Below are positions 1 through 8,183 of a stretch of 27,858 nucleotides of DNA, in pieces (positions within the stretch are counted from its first letter, which is position 1; every line of letters begins with the position of its first letter). This DNA is from Deltaproteobacteria bacterium. GTDB lineage: Bacteria > JAUYMQ01. Both the position numbers and the translations under genes were made by a program. The notes beneath the pieces are model-generated. The model was given only the letters and a program-made list of their open reading frames with translations. It ran no database searches and was not told where the DNA came from. The stretch spans positions 1 through 27,858 of the forward strand of contig JAUYMQ010000337.1 in NCBI GenBank assembly GCA_030698575.1, written 5' to 3'.

Positions 1-2242
1 CCACCTGCGCCCAGGCGCGCGTCTTGAGCCCGCAGTCCGGATTGACCCAGATCTGCTCGGGCTTCAGAACCTTGATGGCCTTTTCGAGAAGCGCCTCCAT
101 CTCCGACTTGTCGGGAACCCGGGGCGAGTGGATGTCGTAGACACCGGGGCCGATCTCGTTCGGGTAACGGTAGCGCACGAACGCGTCCAGAAGCTCCATC
201 TGCGAACGAGAAGTCTCGATCGAGATCACGTCGGCGTCCATGGCTCCCACGGACTCGATGATGTCGTTGAACTCCGCGTAGCACATGTGGGTGTGGATCT
301 GGGTTTCGTCCTTGACGCCGGAGGACGAGATCTTGAAGGCCTCGACCGCCCAGCCCAGGTACGCCTCCCAGTCGGACTTGCGCAGCGGGAGCCCCTCGCG
401 GAGAGCCGGCTCGTCGATCTGGACCACCTTGATGCCCGCGGACTCCAGATCCACCACTTCGTCGCGGATGGCCAGCGCGATCTGACGGCAGCTCTCGGAG
501 CGCGGCTGATCGTCCCGGACGAAGGACCACTGGAGAATCGTCACGGGGCCCGTGAGCATTCCCTTCATGGGCCTGTCGGTGAGCGACTGCGCGTACTTCG
601 ACCACTCGACCGTCATCGGCGCGGAACGCCAGACGTCGCCGAAGATGATCGGCGGCTTGACACCCCGCGAGCCGTAGCTCTGCACCCAGCCATGCTGCGT
701 GAAGGCGAATCCTTCCAGCTGCTCTCCGAAGTACTCGACCATGTCGTTCCGCTCGAACTCCCCGTGAACGAGCACGTCAATCCCGATCCGCTCCTGGAAA
801 CGCACCGCCTTCTCGGTCTCCTCGCGGAGGAAGGCGTTGTAGCTCGCCTCGTCCCGCTTGCCGGCCTTGAACTCGGCGCGGGCCGCGCGGACTTCCTTCG
901 TCTGGGGAAAGGAACCGATGGTCGTGGTGGGGTAGGGCGGGAGCCCGAGGAGCGCCATCTGCTTCTTGCGGCGCTCGTCATAGGGGCTCTTCCGGCGGGC
1001 CATCGATGCGTCGGTCTTCGCGAGCCTCGCCTCGACGTCCTTGTTGTGAATTCTCTTGGAAGTGCGCCGGCTCTCGACTGCCTTCTTGCTGGCGTCGAAA
1101 GCCGCCCTGGCCGCATCGCGCCCCTCGTTGGCCGCCGTCGCCAGCGCGCGGATCTCCGCGAGCTTCTGCTTCGCGAAGGCCAGCCAGCTCCGGAGATCGT
1201 CGTCGAGCTTCTCTTCCAGATCCAGATCGACCGGCACGTGGAGAAGCGAGCAGGAGGGGCCGACCATGAGGCGGTCGCTTCCAAGCGCCTTGATCGCCGC
1301 CTCGAGCTGCTTGAAGGCTGCTTCGAGATCGGACCGCCAGATGTTGCGGCCGTTCACCAGGCCGAGGGAGAGCATCATCCCCTCGGGCAGTGTCTTCAGC
1401 GCCTGATCGAGGCTTCCTTTGCCGCGCACGAGATCGAGATGGATCGCGGCGACGGGGAGCGAGAAGGCGAGGGAGAGGTTGTCGCGAAGGTCGCCAAAGT
1501 AGGTTCCGAGGAGGATGCGTAGCTTGTTCGACACCGCGCCGAGGCGCGCATAGGCGCTCTTCACTGCGTCGTCGGCGCCCTTCGGCAGGTCGAGCACGAG
1601 GCAGGGCTCGTCGATCTGCACCCAGTCGGCGCCCGCCGCGGCCAGCTTCGAGAGGATCTCCTCATAGACCGGAAGAAGCGCCGGGAGGAGCCGGAGCTGC
1701 GCGCCGGCGGCCTCGCCGTGCATCTTGCCGAGGAGCAGGAAGCTCACTGGGCCCAGCAGCACGGGCCGCGTGTGCACGCCCAGGGCCTTTGCCTCCTCGA
1801 ACTCCGCGACCGCCTTGGTGGATGCGAGCCGGAAGGCCTGATCCGCTGCGAACTCCGGAACGATGTAGTGGTAGTTCGTGTCGAACCACTTCGTCATTTC
1901 CATGGCGGGGACGTCGAGGCCGGCGGCCTTGTCCTGCAGCCCCCGGGCCATCGCGAAGTAGGTCTTGAGCGTTACGGGACCCTTCTCGTCCGGGTAGCGC
2001 GAGGGAACGGCGCCCACCATGCAGGCCGTGTCGAGCACGTGATCGTAAAATGAGAAATCATTGCTGGGTATGTGATCGAGCCCGGCTTCCTTGGCGAGTT
2101 TCCAGTGGCGCTCACGCAGCGCGCGCGCGGTCTCGAGGAGCGAGGCCTGGTCGATCTTGCCTCCCCAGAACTGCTCCAGGGCGCGCTTCAGCTCGCGGTG
2201 GGCACCCAGGCGGGGGAAGCCGAGGTTGGTGGCGAGGGTCAT
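1..2242 (-). CDS. metE: Cobalamin-independent methionine synthase MetE (3' end outside window)
   Basis: Catalyses the last step of methionine synthesis: methyl transfer from 5-methyltetrahydropteroyltri-glutamate to homocysteine, with no B12, in the cytosol. The N-terminus reads MTLATNLGFPRLG, typical of MetE, and the C-terminal catalytic barrel is clear. The zinc ligands are all visible: His652 and Cys654 in HTHMCYAEF, Glu676 in SIETSRS and Cys737 in PDCGLKTR, each 11 residues later than E. coli His641, Cys643, Glu665 and Cys726. About 747 codons lie in the window, so only some 15-20 C-terminal residues should be missing. The ATG at 2242 is preceded by AAAAGGAG about 9 bases upstream. It is divergent from the GGDEF-EAL gene and has its own promoter and hairpin leader. 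The family assignment is secure. Confidence 0.97.
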   Translation of the reverse strand, partial: MTLATNLGFPRLGAHRELKRALEQFWGGKIDQASLLETARALRERHWKLAKEAGLDHIPSNDFSFYDHVLDTACMVGAVPSRYPDEKGPVTLKTYFAMARGLQDKAAGLDVPAMEMTKWFDTNYHYIVPEFAADQAFRLASTKAVAEFEEAKALGVHTRPVLLGPVSFLLLGKMHGEAAGAQLRLLPALLPVYEEILSKLAAAGADWVQIDEPCLVLDLPKGADDAVKSAYARLGAVSNKLRILLGTYFGDLRDNLSLAFSLPVAAIHLDLVRGKGSLDQALKTLPEGMMLSLGLVNGRNIWRSDLEAAFKQLEAAIKALGSDRLMVGPSCSLLHVPVDLDLEEKLDDDLRSWLAFAKQKLAEIRALATAANEGRDAARAAFDASKKAVESRRTSKRIHNKDVEARLAKTDASMARRKSPYDERRKKQMALLGLPPYPTTTIGSFPQTKEVRAARAEFKAGKRDEASYNAFLREETEKAVRFQERIGIDVLVHGEFERNDMVEYFGEQLEGFAFTQHGWVQSYGSRGVKPPIIFGDVWRSAPMTVEWSKYAQSLTDRPMKGMLTGPVTILQWSFVRDDQPRSESCRQIALAIRDEVVDLESAGIKVVQIDEPALREGLPLRKSDWEAYLGWAVEAFKISSSGVKDETQIHTHMCYAEFNDIIESVGAMDADVISIETSRSQMELLDAFVRYRYPNEIGPGVYDIHSPRVPDKSEMEALLEKAIKVLKPEQIWVNPDCGLKTRAWAQV

Positions 2243-2273
2243 CGAGAGGGCTCCTTTTCGGTCTTTGAATCTA

Positions 2274-2293
2274 AAGGGGCCCGGAAGCCCCTT
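2274..2293 (-). promoter_or_regulatory. Hairpin in the metE 5' leader
   Basis: On the minus strand AAGGGGC and GCCCCTT form a perfect 7-bp stem around a 6-base loop (TTCCGG). It lies about 30 bases upstream of the metE start, within the RNA made from the promoter at 2314-2342. Part of its 5' arm and loop (GGGGCTTCC) can instead pair, with one bulged base, with GGAGCCC of the Shine-Dalgarno region at 2248-2254. A control role is inference. I could not match it to the SAM, SAH or cobalamin riboswitch consensus. Confidence 0.4.
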
Positions 2294-2313
2294 GAGGATG
2301 CAGGAAAGCACTG

Positions 2314-2342
2314 AAATTACTGGCATTTGGGGAGACTGTCAA
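2314..2342 (-). promoter_or_regulatory. Sigma70-type promoter of metE
   Basis: On the minus strand a perfect TTGACA (2342-2337) is followed after exactly 17 bases by TAATTT (2319-2314), a near-consensus -35/-10 pair. Transcription would begin near 2307 and give a leader of about 65 bases before the metE ATG. The position, spacing and AT-rich -10 inside a GC-rich region support it; it has not been tested. Confidence 0.65.
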
Positions 2343-2436
2343 TGACCCTGGGCGCCGGCCCTCAAACCGTCGCAAGGGCGGGCAGATGGCGCCTGCCCCG
2401 CCGCTCCGGAAAATCTGACCGGGACCCGGCCCCGCC

Positions 2437-2464
2437 TCAACCAGAGAGGGTGTCCGGCCGATAA
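2437..2464 (+). promoter_or_regulatory. Possible FliA (sigma28)-like promoter of the GGDEF-EAL gene
   Basis: GCCGATAA at 2457-2464 is identical to the enterobacterial sigma28 -10 element and lies 60-70 bases upstream of the c-di-GMP gene. The upstream element is poor: TCAA at 2437-2440 gives a 16-base spacer, against the usual TAAA with 15. An 8-mer like this is expected about once by chance in a window of this size, so this is only suggestive. Confidence 0.2.
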
Positions 2465-2527
2465 GCCTTCGGTATCCGACTCCCAACGTCCCACGGCCGT
2501 TTTCTCAGAATCTCGAACTGGGTGCGC

Positions 2528-5497
2528 ATGGCTTCCGCCGACAGAGACAAGTGCCTGGCTTCGCTCCAGAAGCTCATTTCGCGAGGACAACCCGAAAAAG
2601 CCTCCAGGGAGTACGACGCGTTCATCGAGCGCATCCCGGGTGATGCCAACTTCCTGCTCAAGAGCGCCGAGATCTTCGAGCGCGCGGGTTACCGGGACCG
2701 GGCCGCCGATTCCTACTGCCGCCTCGCGCAGTCCTTCTCCGAGGCGGGTTTCTACCCAAAGGCCATCGCGGTCCTGAAGCGGGTGCTCACGCTCCAGCCC
2801 GACGCCCGCGCGGTGCATCTCGATCTGGCCGATCTGAACGAAAAGCTCGGTCATGTCTCGGAGTCCGTCCGCCACTACCAGAATGCCGCCGGCCTCGACG
2901 AGCGAAGCGGCGACAAGCGCCAGTCCATCGACATCCTCAAGAAGATTGCCGACCTCGGCCCTCCGGACGTGGAAAAGCGGCTCGAGGTCGCTTCGCTCTA
3001 CTACCGCGAAACCTACGACGAATCAGGATACGAGCAGTTTTGCCACGCCATCTCCGACGTGGAGCCCGGCTCGCAGGAGTTGCTCGAGATCGCCCAGCGG
3101 ATGTGCAAGGTAGCGCCGCGAGACCAGCGGCTGAAGCTCAAGCTCGCCGAGGTCTATCTCACGCGCCAAGAACCGAAACTCGCCCTCGAGGTTCTGGAAG
3201 GCGCAGCGCAGCAGTCCCGATCGGGGCGCACCGTCGAGCTGCTAGGCGAAGCGAAGGCGCAGGCGGACGAAGCGAGCGAGGCCAAGGCGCTGTTCGAGGA
3301 GGCGGTCGAGCTTTACAAGTCGGAGTGGGATCACGGCAGGCGCCGGGAGGTGGTCGCGCGTCTGCGCGAGCTCGATTCGGTCGCCGAGGAGCGGGAGGTC
3401 GCGCCGCAAACTGGAAGCGTGTCCACAGCGGCGCCCGGTGCAGCAGCGCCCGTCGCATCTCCCGCGCCGGCTACGCCGGAGCCCACAAGGCCCACCGAGG
3501 CGCCTGCGCCCCTTCCATCCATGCCGATCGAGGTCAGCCTGCGCGAACAGGAAAACTACGAACCCGAAACGCGGTCGGGTCCCGGCGCCTCGGTGCGTCG
3601 ATCCGGAGACGTGGGATCTTTCAGCGAGTTGAGCCAGGGCGAGCGTGTGAGCGAGGACCGAAAGCTCGATCAGCGCCTGGGCAAGGCGGATGTGCTGTTC
3701 CGGAAGGGAGACAGCCACCTGGCGATCGCCGAGCTGGAGCAGCTTGCGCAAAACTATCCCCATCGTACGGACCCGCTTTTCCGGCTCCTCTGGATTCACG
3801 AACGCCTCGAGAATTTTGCCGGCCTGGCCCAGGTGCGGAGGCGGCTTGCGCGCGTGATGGAAGAGCGCGGTGACCACGCGCGCGCGGCCCGGTTTACGGC
3901 CGATGCCCACGCCGCCGATCAAAAGGCGGCGGAGGCCGGCCAGGCCCAGCCCCCCGAGGGAGCGCCCGCGAGCGAACATCCGGCCCCTGCGCAGCCCTCT
4001 CCGGTCGGCCGCGCTGTGCGAACCACCGTTACCGTGCCCCTCGACTCGCAGGCGAGCGGGCGAGCCATTCGCGGCCCTGACGGCGCGCGCGAGAGCGCCG
4101 CGGCCAGCCAGCAGATCGAGAGCGAACTGCGCCGGGTCGTCGAGAGCGGCGGAGATCCGGCCGAGCGGCAGGCGATGCAAAAGACGGTGCTCAGCACCGC
4201 ATTCCGCCACGCACTCACCGGGCTTCCGATCCGCGCGCTCTTCATGGAGCGGGTCGATCAGGCGCTCGGGCGCGCACGGCGGGACTCGAACTACATCTTT
4301 GCGGTGCTGATGCTCGATCTGGATCGTTTCAAAATGGTCAACGACAGTCTGGGCCATGATGCAGGCGATAAACTGCTCGTGAGCGTCGCACGCCGGCTGG
4401 AGGACCACGTGCGGGAAGGGAACAGCGCAGCCTACCTCGGCGGCGACGAGTTCACGATCCTGCTGGGCGACATCAGCGACGCGAAGGATGCGACGAGGGT
4501 GGCCGAGCAGATCTGCAACCGGCTGTCCCTCGCATTCAACCTGGACGGGAAGGAGGTCTTCACCACCGCGAGCATCGGCATCGCGCTGGGGAGCGCCGAC
4601 TACGCGAAGCCCGAGGATCTGATCCGCGACGCAGACACGGCCATGTACCGGGCGAAAGCCCAGGGGAAGGCGCGTTACGAGCTTTTCGATTCGGCCATGC
4701 ACACGCGCGCGATCGCCCTGCTCGAGCTCGAGACCGATCTGCGTCGCGCGGTCGAGCGAGGCGATTTCCAGATTCACTACCAGCCGATCGTCGATCTCAG
4801 AACCGGCAAGATCGCGGGCTTCGAGGCGCTCGCGCGCTGGCTCCACCCTGACGGGCATCTGGTGCCGCCGATGGACTTCATCCCGATGGCCGAGGAGATT
4901 TCTCTCATCGTCCCCATCGACCGCTGGGTCCTTCGCGAGGCCTGCCGTCAGATCCAGTCATGGCAGCTCCGCTACGAGTTCGACCCGCCCCTCACCATCA
5001 ACGTCAATCTTTCGGGGAAGCACTTCGCCAAGCCCGATCTGACGGACTTCATAAAGTCGGTGCTGGCGGATACGGCGATCGATCCACGGACGTTGCTCCT
5101 CGAGATTACGGAGAGCGTGGTGATGGATAACATCCAGACCGCGCAGCTCATCGTCAGCCAGCTGAAGAAGCTCAACATCGGCGTTGTGGTGGACGACTTC
5201 GGGACGGGCCATTCCTCGCTCGCGGCGCTGCACCGTTTTCCCTTCGAGACCCTGAAGATCGATCGCGCCTTCGTGCACGGCATGAAGGAAACCCTGGCGA
5301 ACGAGGAGATCGTCAAGACGATCATCGCCCTCGCGAGGAACCTGCGCATGACCGTGGTCGCGGAGGGGATCGAGACCTCCACGCAGCTCGCGCGCCTGCG
5401 CGAGCTGGGATGCGAGTTCGGGCAGGGCCATCTCATGTCCAAGGCGGTGAACCATGAGGCCGCCAACATGCTTCTTCATCGAAACCCCACCTGGTAG
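2528..5497 (+). CDS. TPR-GGDEF-EAL cyclic-di-GMP signalling protein
   Basis: A large cytosolic protein (about 989 residues, no signal peptide or membrane segment). Residues 1-290 are TPR-like helical repeats. A Pro/Ala-rich linker (about 300-345), a second short TPR-like block (375-460) and another low-complexity linker follow. The GGDEF domain (about 555-715) has DLDRFK, VNDSLGHDAGD and an intact GGDEF near residue 640. The inhibitory RxxD site is degenerate (REGN) and the usual LTGLPNR reads LTGLPIR. The EAL domain (about 735-985) keeps the catalytic set: EALARW, N-x-N-x-S, E in LEITES, DDFGTG, K in LKID, AEGIE and the QG motif. This predicts an active phosphodiesterase and a possibly weak or regulatory GGDEF domain. 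ATG at 2528 is chosen; an in-frame GTG lies at 2522. Neither has a clear Shine-Dalgarno. The ligand or partner of the TPR region is unknown. Confidence 0.93.
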   Translation: MASADRDKCLASLQKLISRGQPEKASREYDAFIERIPGDANFLLKSAEIFERAGYRDRAADSYCRLAQSFSEAGFYPKAIAVLKRVLTLQPDARAVHLDLADLNEKLGHVSESVRHYQNAAGLDERSGDKRQSIDILKKIADLGPPDVEKRLEVASLYYRETYDESGYEQFCHAISDVEPGSQELLEIAQRMCKVAPRDQRLKLKLAEVYLTRQEPKLALEVLEGAAQQSRSGRTVELLGEAKAQADEASEAKALFEEAVELYKSEWDHGRRREVVARLRELDSVAEEREVAPQTGSVSTAAPGAAAPVASPAPATPEPTRPTEAPAPLPSMPIEVSLREQENYEPETRSGPGASVRRSGDVGSFSELSQGERVSEDRKLDQRLGKADVLFRKGDSHLAIAELEQLAQNYPHRTDPLFRLLWIHERLENFAGLAQVRRRLARVMEERGDHARAARFTADAHAADQKAAEAGQAQPPEGAPASEHPAPAQPSPVGRAVRTTVTVPLDSQASGRAIRGPDGARESAAASQQIESELRRVVESGGDPAERQAMQKTVLSTAFRHALTGLPIRALFMERVDQALGRARRDSNYIFAVLMLDLDRFKMVNDSLGHDAGDKLLVSVARRLEDHVREGNSAAYLGGDEFTILLGDISDAKDATRVAEQICNRLSLAFNLDGKEVFTTASIGIALGSADYAKPEDLIRDADTAMYRAKAQGKARYELFDSAMHTRAIALLELETDLRRAVERGDFQIHYQPIVDLRTGKIAGFEALARWLHPDGHLVPPMDFIPMAEEISLIVPIDRWVLREACRQIQSWQLRYEFDPPLTINVNLSGKHFAKPDLTDFIKSVLADTAIDPRTLLLEITESVVMDNIQTAQLIVSQLKKLNIGVVVDDFGTGHSSLAALHRFPFETLKIDRAFVHGMKETLANEEIVKTIIALARNLRMTVVAEGIETSTQLARLRELGCEFGQGHLMSKAVNHEAANMLLHRNPTW

Positions 5498-5549
5498 GCC
5501 CTTCCCGAGCCCTGTTTCCAGCCAATCCATCGTCGCATCTGTTCCGCAC

Positions 5550-5577
5550 TTGAGAGCTTCCCGGGTTCTGGTATAGA
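5550..5577 (+). promoter_or_regulatory. Promoter of the thyA-folA operon
   Basis: TTGAGA (5550-5555) and TATAGA (5572-5577) are separated by 16 bases. They lie in the short gap after the GGDEF-EAL gene and about 70 bases before the thyA start. The predicted transcription start, near 5584, falls inside the palindrome at 5582-5594. Confidence 0.5.
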
Positions 5578-5581
5578 CACA

Positions 5582-5594
5582 ATGGGTGACCCAT
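5582..5594 (+). promoter_or_regulatory. Palindrome at the predicted thyA transcription start
   Basis: ATGGGT-G-ACCCAT is a perfect 13-base inverted repeat just downstream of the -10 element, where an operator would block initiation. It also contains the tiny reading frame ATG GGT GAC CCA TGA. Perfect repeats of this length arise by chance several times per 28 kb, so only its location argues for function. Confidence 0.3.
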
Positions 5595-5645
5595 GAGGCG
5601 CTCCCTTGCCGGCCGCGGCCGGGGGCAGCCCGGGAGGAGTCAGCG

Positions 5646-6524
5646 TTGAAAGCCTACCTCGACATCGTGCGGGAAGTGCTGGAACGAGGCACGCGGAAGG
5701 AGAACCGCACGGGCGTCGACACGCTCTCGACCTTCAACATCAACTACGAGATCGATCTTCGGGACGGATTCCCGCTTCTCACGACCAAGGAGATTTCCTG
5801 GAAGAACATCGTCGTCGAGAATCTCTGGTTCCTGTCGGGGCAGACCCACATCGGCCTGCTGCGCAAGCACAAGTGCGCCTTCTGGGATCCCTGGGCGGAT
5901 GAGAAGGGAGAGGTGCCGAGCGCTTACGGCAACTTCTGGCGGAACTTCCCCGTGCGGGAAGCGGGGCGCGGCGCCTTCAACGACCAGATCGCCTGGGTCC
6001 TCGAAGAGATTCGCCGCAATCCGATGAGCCGCCGGCTGGTGGTGACCGCTTGGGAGCCGGGCAACGCGCAGCGGAGCCAGCTCCCTCCATGCCACTGCCT
6101 GTTCATCTTCAACGTTCAGATCGCCGATGACGGCGAGCCCATCCTCTGCCTGCACCTCACGCAGCGAAGCTGCGACGTGGCGCTGGGGGTTCCCTACAAC
6201 GTCGCCGGCTACGCCCTTCTGCTCGAGCTGTTCTCCCGCTTCACGGGCATCCGGCCGGGGATCTTCGCGCACACGCTGGTGGATGCCCACGTCTACACCG
6301 CCAAGCCCGACGGTTCGATGGCCGAGTATGATCACGTGCCCGGTTTGCGGGAGCAGCTCACCCGGGAGCCGCGCCTGCTCCCCCGGCTCTCCATCGATCC
6401 CTCCATCAAGTCGCTGGACGAGATCGCGAAGCTCCTCGAGGCGGACACCGGGGAAGTGATGCGCCACTTCGTTCTCTCCGGCTACGACCCCGAACCCCCC
6501 ATCAAGTTCAAGGTGGCCGTGTAG
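5646..6524 (+). CDS. thyA: Thymidylate synthase
   Basis: Makes dTMP from dUMP using methylenetetrahydrofolate, leaving dihydrofolate. The protein follows E. coli ThyA end to end: N-terminal KAYLDIVREVLERG, the RTGVDT loop, DGFPLLTTK, WDPWAD, the catalytic Cys149 in PPCH, QRSCDVALGVPYN for dUMP binding, and a C-terminus near IKFKVAV that matches E. coli APVAI. A TTG at 5646 is chosen although an in-frame GTG lies at 5586: GGGAGGAG sits 6 bases before the TTG, and the resulting start aligns with MKQYLEL of E. coli. The earlier GTG would add 20 residues absent from the family. The stop codon overlaps the folA start by one base, so the two are co-translated. Confidence 0.97.
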   Translation: MKAYLDIVREVLERGTRKENRTGVDTLSTFNINYEIDLRDGFPLLTTKEISWKNIVVENLWFLSGQTHIGLLRKHKCAFWDPWADEKGEVPSAYGNFWRNFPVREAGRGAFNDQIAWVLEEIRRNPMSRRLVVTAWEPGNAQRSQLPPCHCLFIFNVQIADDGEPILCLHLTQRSCDVALGVPYNVAGYALLLELFSRFTGIRPGIFAHTLVDAHVYTAKPDGSMAEYDHVPGLREQLTREPRLLPRLSIDPSIKSLDEIAKLLEADTGEVMRHFVLSGYDPEPPIKFKVAV

Positions 6525-7012
6525 TGGCCTCCCGTCGCGGTATCATCGTCGCAATGTCGCCGGACCGGGTCATCGGCCTGGGTGGCCGCGTCCCCTGGCA
6601 CTACCCTGCCGATTTGCGGCGCTTCAAGCTGCTCACTTCGGGCGGCACGGTCATCATGGGAAGGAAGACCTGGGAGTCGATCGGTGGAAAGCCGCTCCCC
6701 GGAAGGCGGAACATCGTCATCACGGCGCGCGACCTCCGGGGCGTGGAGTGCTTTCCCGGCATCCCTGCCGCGCTCGCGACCTGTGAGGGAGACATCTGGT
6801 TCATCGGCGGCGCGGGAATCTACGCCGAGGCGATGAACCATGCGGAGTTCATCGACCTGACCCACGTTCCCGACCACGTGGAGGGAGAGGGCGCCGTGCG
6901 CTTTCCCCCCGTCGATCCCGAAGTCTGGGTCGAACGCGAGACCGTGGAGAATCCGGCCGACCCCCGCATTCGACACACGCACTACGACCGCCGGACCGAC
7001 CGCACCCGCTGA
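6524..7012 (+). CDS. folA: Dihydrofolate reductase
   Basis: Reduces the dihydrofolate made by ThyA back to tetrahydrofolate with NADPH. At 162 residues it has the normal length. Visible signatures are IIVAMSPDRVIG, VPWHYPADLRRF with the catalytic Asp30 (E. coli Asp27), MGRKTWESIG for NADPH binding, LPGRRNIV, and WFIGGAGIYAEAM. The GTG start at 6524 shares its G with the thyA stop codon TAG. The thyA-folA order is the classic pairing, because ThyA is the main consumer of the folate that FolA regenerates. Confidence 0.97.
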   Translation: MASRRGIIVAMSPDRVIGLGGRVPWHYPADLRRFKLLTSGGTVIMGRKTWESIGGKPLPGRRNIVITARDLRGVECFPGIPAALATCEGDIWFIGGAGIYAEAMNHAEFIDLTHVPDHVEGEGAVRFPPVDPEVWVERETVENPADPRIRHTHYDRRTDRTR

Positions 7013-7028
7013 GGGGGCGCCGGAAAGG

Positions 7029-7064
7029 GCGGCACCCGTGCCGCGAGGCGGGGAAAGCCCCCGC
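7029..7064 (+). terminator. Two GC hairpins after folA, possible terminator
   Basis: GCGGCAC/GTGCCGC (7029-7044) and GCGGGG/CCCCGC (7048-7064) form two consecutive strong stems just after the folA stop. Neither has a T tract, so intrinsic termination is uncertain; they could instead protect the 3' end. The next gene begins about 130 bases further on. Confidence 0.35.
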
Positions 7065-7192
7065 ATTCGAAGGCTTATCCCCGCTCTGAGGGCCTTTTGG
7101 GTTGCGTTCGAGGGGCAGGTAACCTAGCCTTTGCCGCGTTCATGCGGCCTCGGGGTGACACCCGCACCGCCCGGATCGGAGGCGGACGCTTC

Positions 7193-8146
7193 ATGGAAAG
7201 ACTCCGCGTCGGGATCGTCGGCGGCAGGCGCCGACGGCAGGGGCTCGGCCCCTTCGTGGTGCGGTTCCTGAATCAGGCCGGCGCCGAAATTGGCGGGCTC
7301 GTCGGCACGCGCGAAGATACCCTCGACAGCGCCATTGCGGATTTGAAAACGCGCTATGGCATCGAAGCCCGGGGTTACCTGACCCTCGAGGCCTTGCTCG
7401 AGGCCGAGTCGCCGACAGCTCTCGCCATCCTATCGCCGGCGAACACGCACCAGGGCTATCTCGATGCCGCGCTCGAGGCGGGGCTTCACGTCCTCTGCGA
7501 GAAGCCCTTCGTCTGGGGGATCGACACGCTGGCGGAGACGAGCCGGCGGATCGTGCGGGGGTTCCGGGCGCGCCGTCTCAGGCTCCGGGAGAATTGCCCC
7601 TGGCCTTACACGCTTCCGGCCTATGAGCGGCTGCACCCGGGAGCGCTTTCGCGGGGGGTGGGCCGCTTCGAGATGCTGCTCTCACCCGTCTCCACGGGCG
7701 TGCAGATGCTGGGCGACGCGATGCCTCACGCGCTCAGCCTTCTGCAGGCGATAGCGCCCGGGGAAAAGGTCACGCTCGGTCAGATTCATTACTCCACCCG
7801 GGCGAGCGATGCTCCGGAGGTAACCGTGGCCTTCCGGTTCCTGTCGGACGGCCGGGAAGTCGAGTCCGAGGTCCGGCTCCTGCGCCAGGAGCGCCAGCCT
7901 CGCGAGGCCGGCTACGGCGTCGACGGATGCTGGGCCAAACGCACGGTTCGGATGGAGGACTACGCGCTCTTCTTCGGGGACGGCGGCCGGACGGTCGAGG
8001 TTCCCGATCCGCTGGAGTTGCTGGTCGCCGATTTCGTGAACGATCTGGGGGACGCCGCCGCGGGAGACGATGAACGCCGCGGCGCGGAGATCATCCAGCG
8101 AATGCTGCTACTGGATCAGCTCACCCGAGCCTACGAGGGGTCTTGA
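7193..8146 (+). CDS. Gfo/Idh/MocA-family oxidoreductase
   Basis: A predicted NAD(P)-dependent sugar or cyclitol dehydrogenase, 317 residues, cytosolic. The N-terminal Rossmann fold begins RLRVGIVGG, but the glycine loop carries a run of arginines (GGRRRRQGLG) in place of the common GxGxxG. The family motif is present as LCEKPF near residue 100, after SPANTHQGYLDAALEAG. The C-terminal half has the open-sheet substrate domain, including ENCPWPYTLPAYE and GDAMPH. ATG at 7193 is chosen: it follows GGAGGCGG and leads directly into the Rossmann strand, whereas the frame is open from 7097 without family-like sequence. The next gene, a radical SAM enzyme, begins 37 bases after its stop, which suggests a shared pathway. 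The substrate is unknown. Confidence 0.85.
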   Translation: MERLRVGIVGGRRRRQGLGPFVVRFLNQAGAEIGGLVGTREDTLDSAIADLKTRYGIEARGYLTLEALLEAESPTALAILSPANTHQGYLDAALEAGLHVLCEKPFVWGIDTLAETSRRIVRGFRARRLRLRENCPWPYTLPAYERLHPGALSRGVGRFEMLLSPVSTGVQMLGDAMPHALSLLQAIAPGEKVTLGQIHYSTRASDAPEVTVAFRFLSDGREVESEVRLLRQERQPREAGYGVDGCWAKRTVRMEDYALFFGDGGRTVEVPDPLELLVADFVNDLGDAAAGDDERRGAEIIQRMLLLDQLTRAYEGS

Positions 8147-8183
8147 GAGAGGCCCGCGAGGGGCCAACCGTGAGGGAGAATCT

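Noticed and set aside
128-1522. 464-codon plus-strand frame over metE
   Set aside because: Antisense shadow: metE on the minus strand has complete catalytic motifs.
2437-2470. SAM-I riboswitch core resemblance (CCAGAGAGGG) upstream of the GGDEF-EAL gene
   Set aside because: The remaining SAM-I conserved segments and helices are missing, and it lies on the strand leading to a c-di-GMP gene rather than to metE.
3242-4858. Long open frame (538 codons) antisense to the GGDEF-EAL gene
   Set aside because: Shadow of the GC-rich codon bias on the other strand; no recognisable domain, and the plus-strand protein is clearly real.
8070-8183. Upstream extension of the radical SAM frame
   Set aside because: It overlaps the oxidoreductase coding region and lacks a ribosome site; the TTG at 8184 has one.
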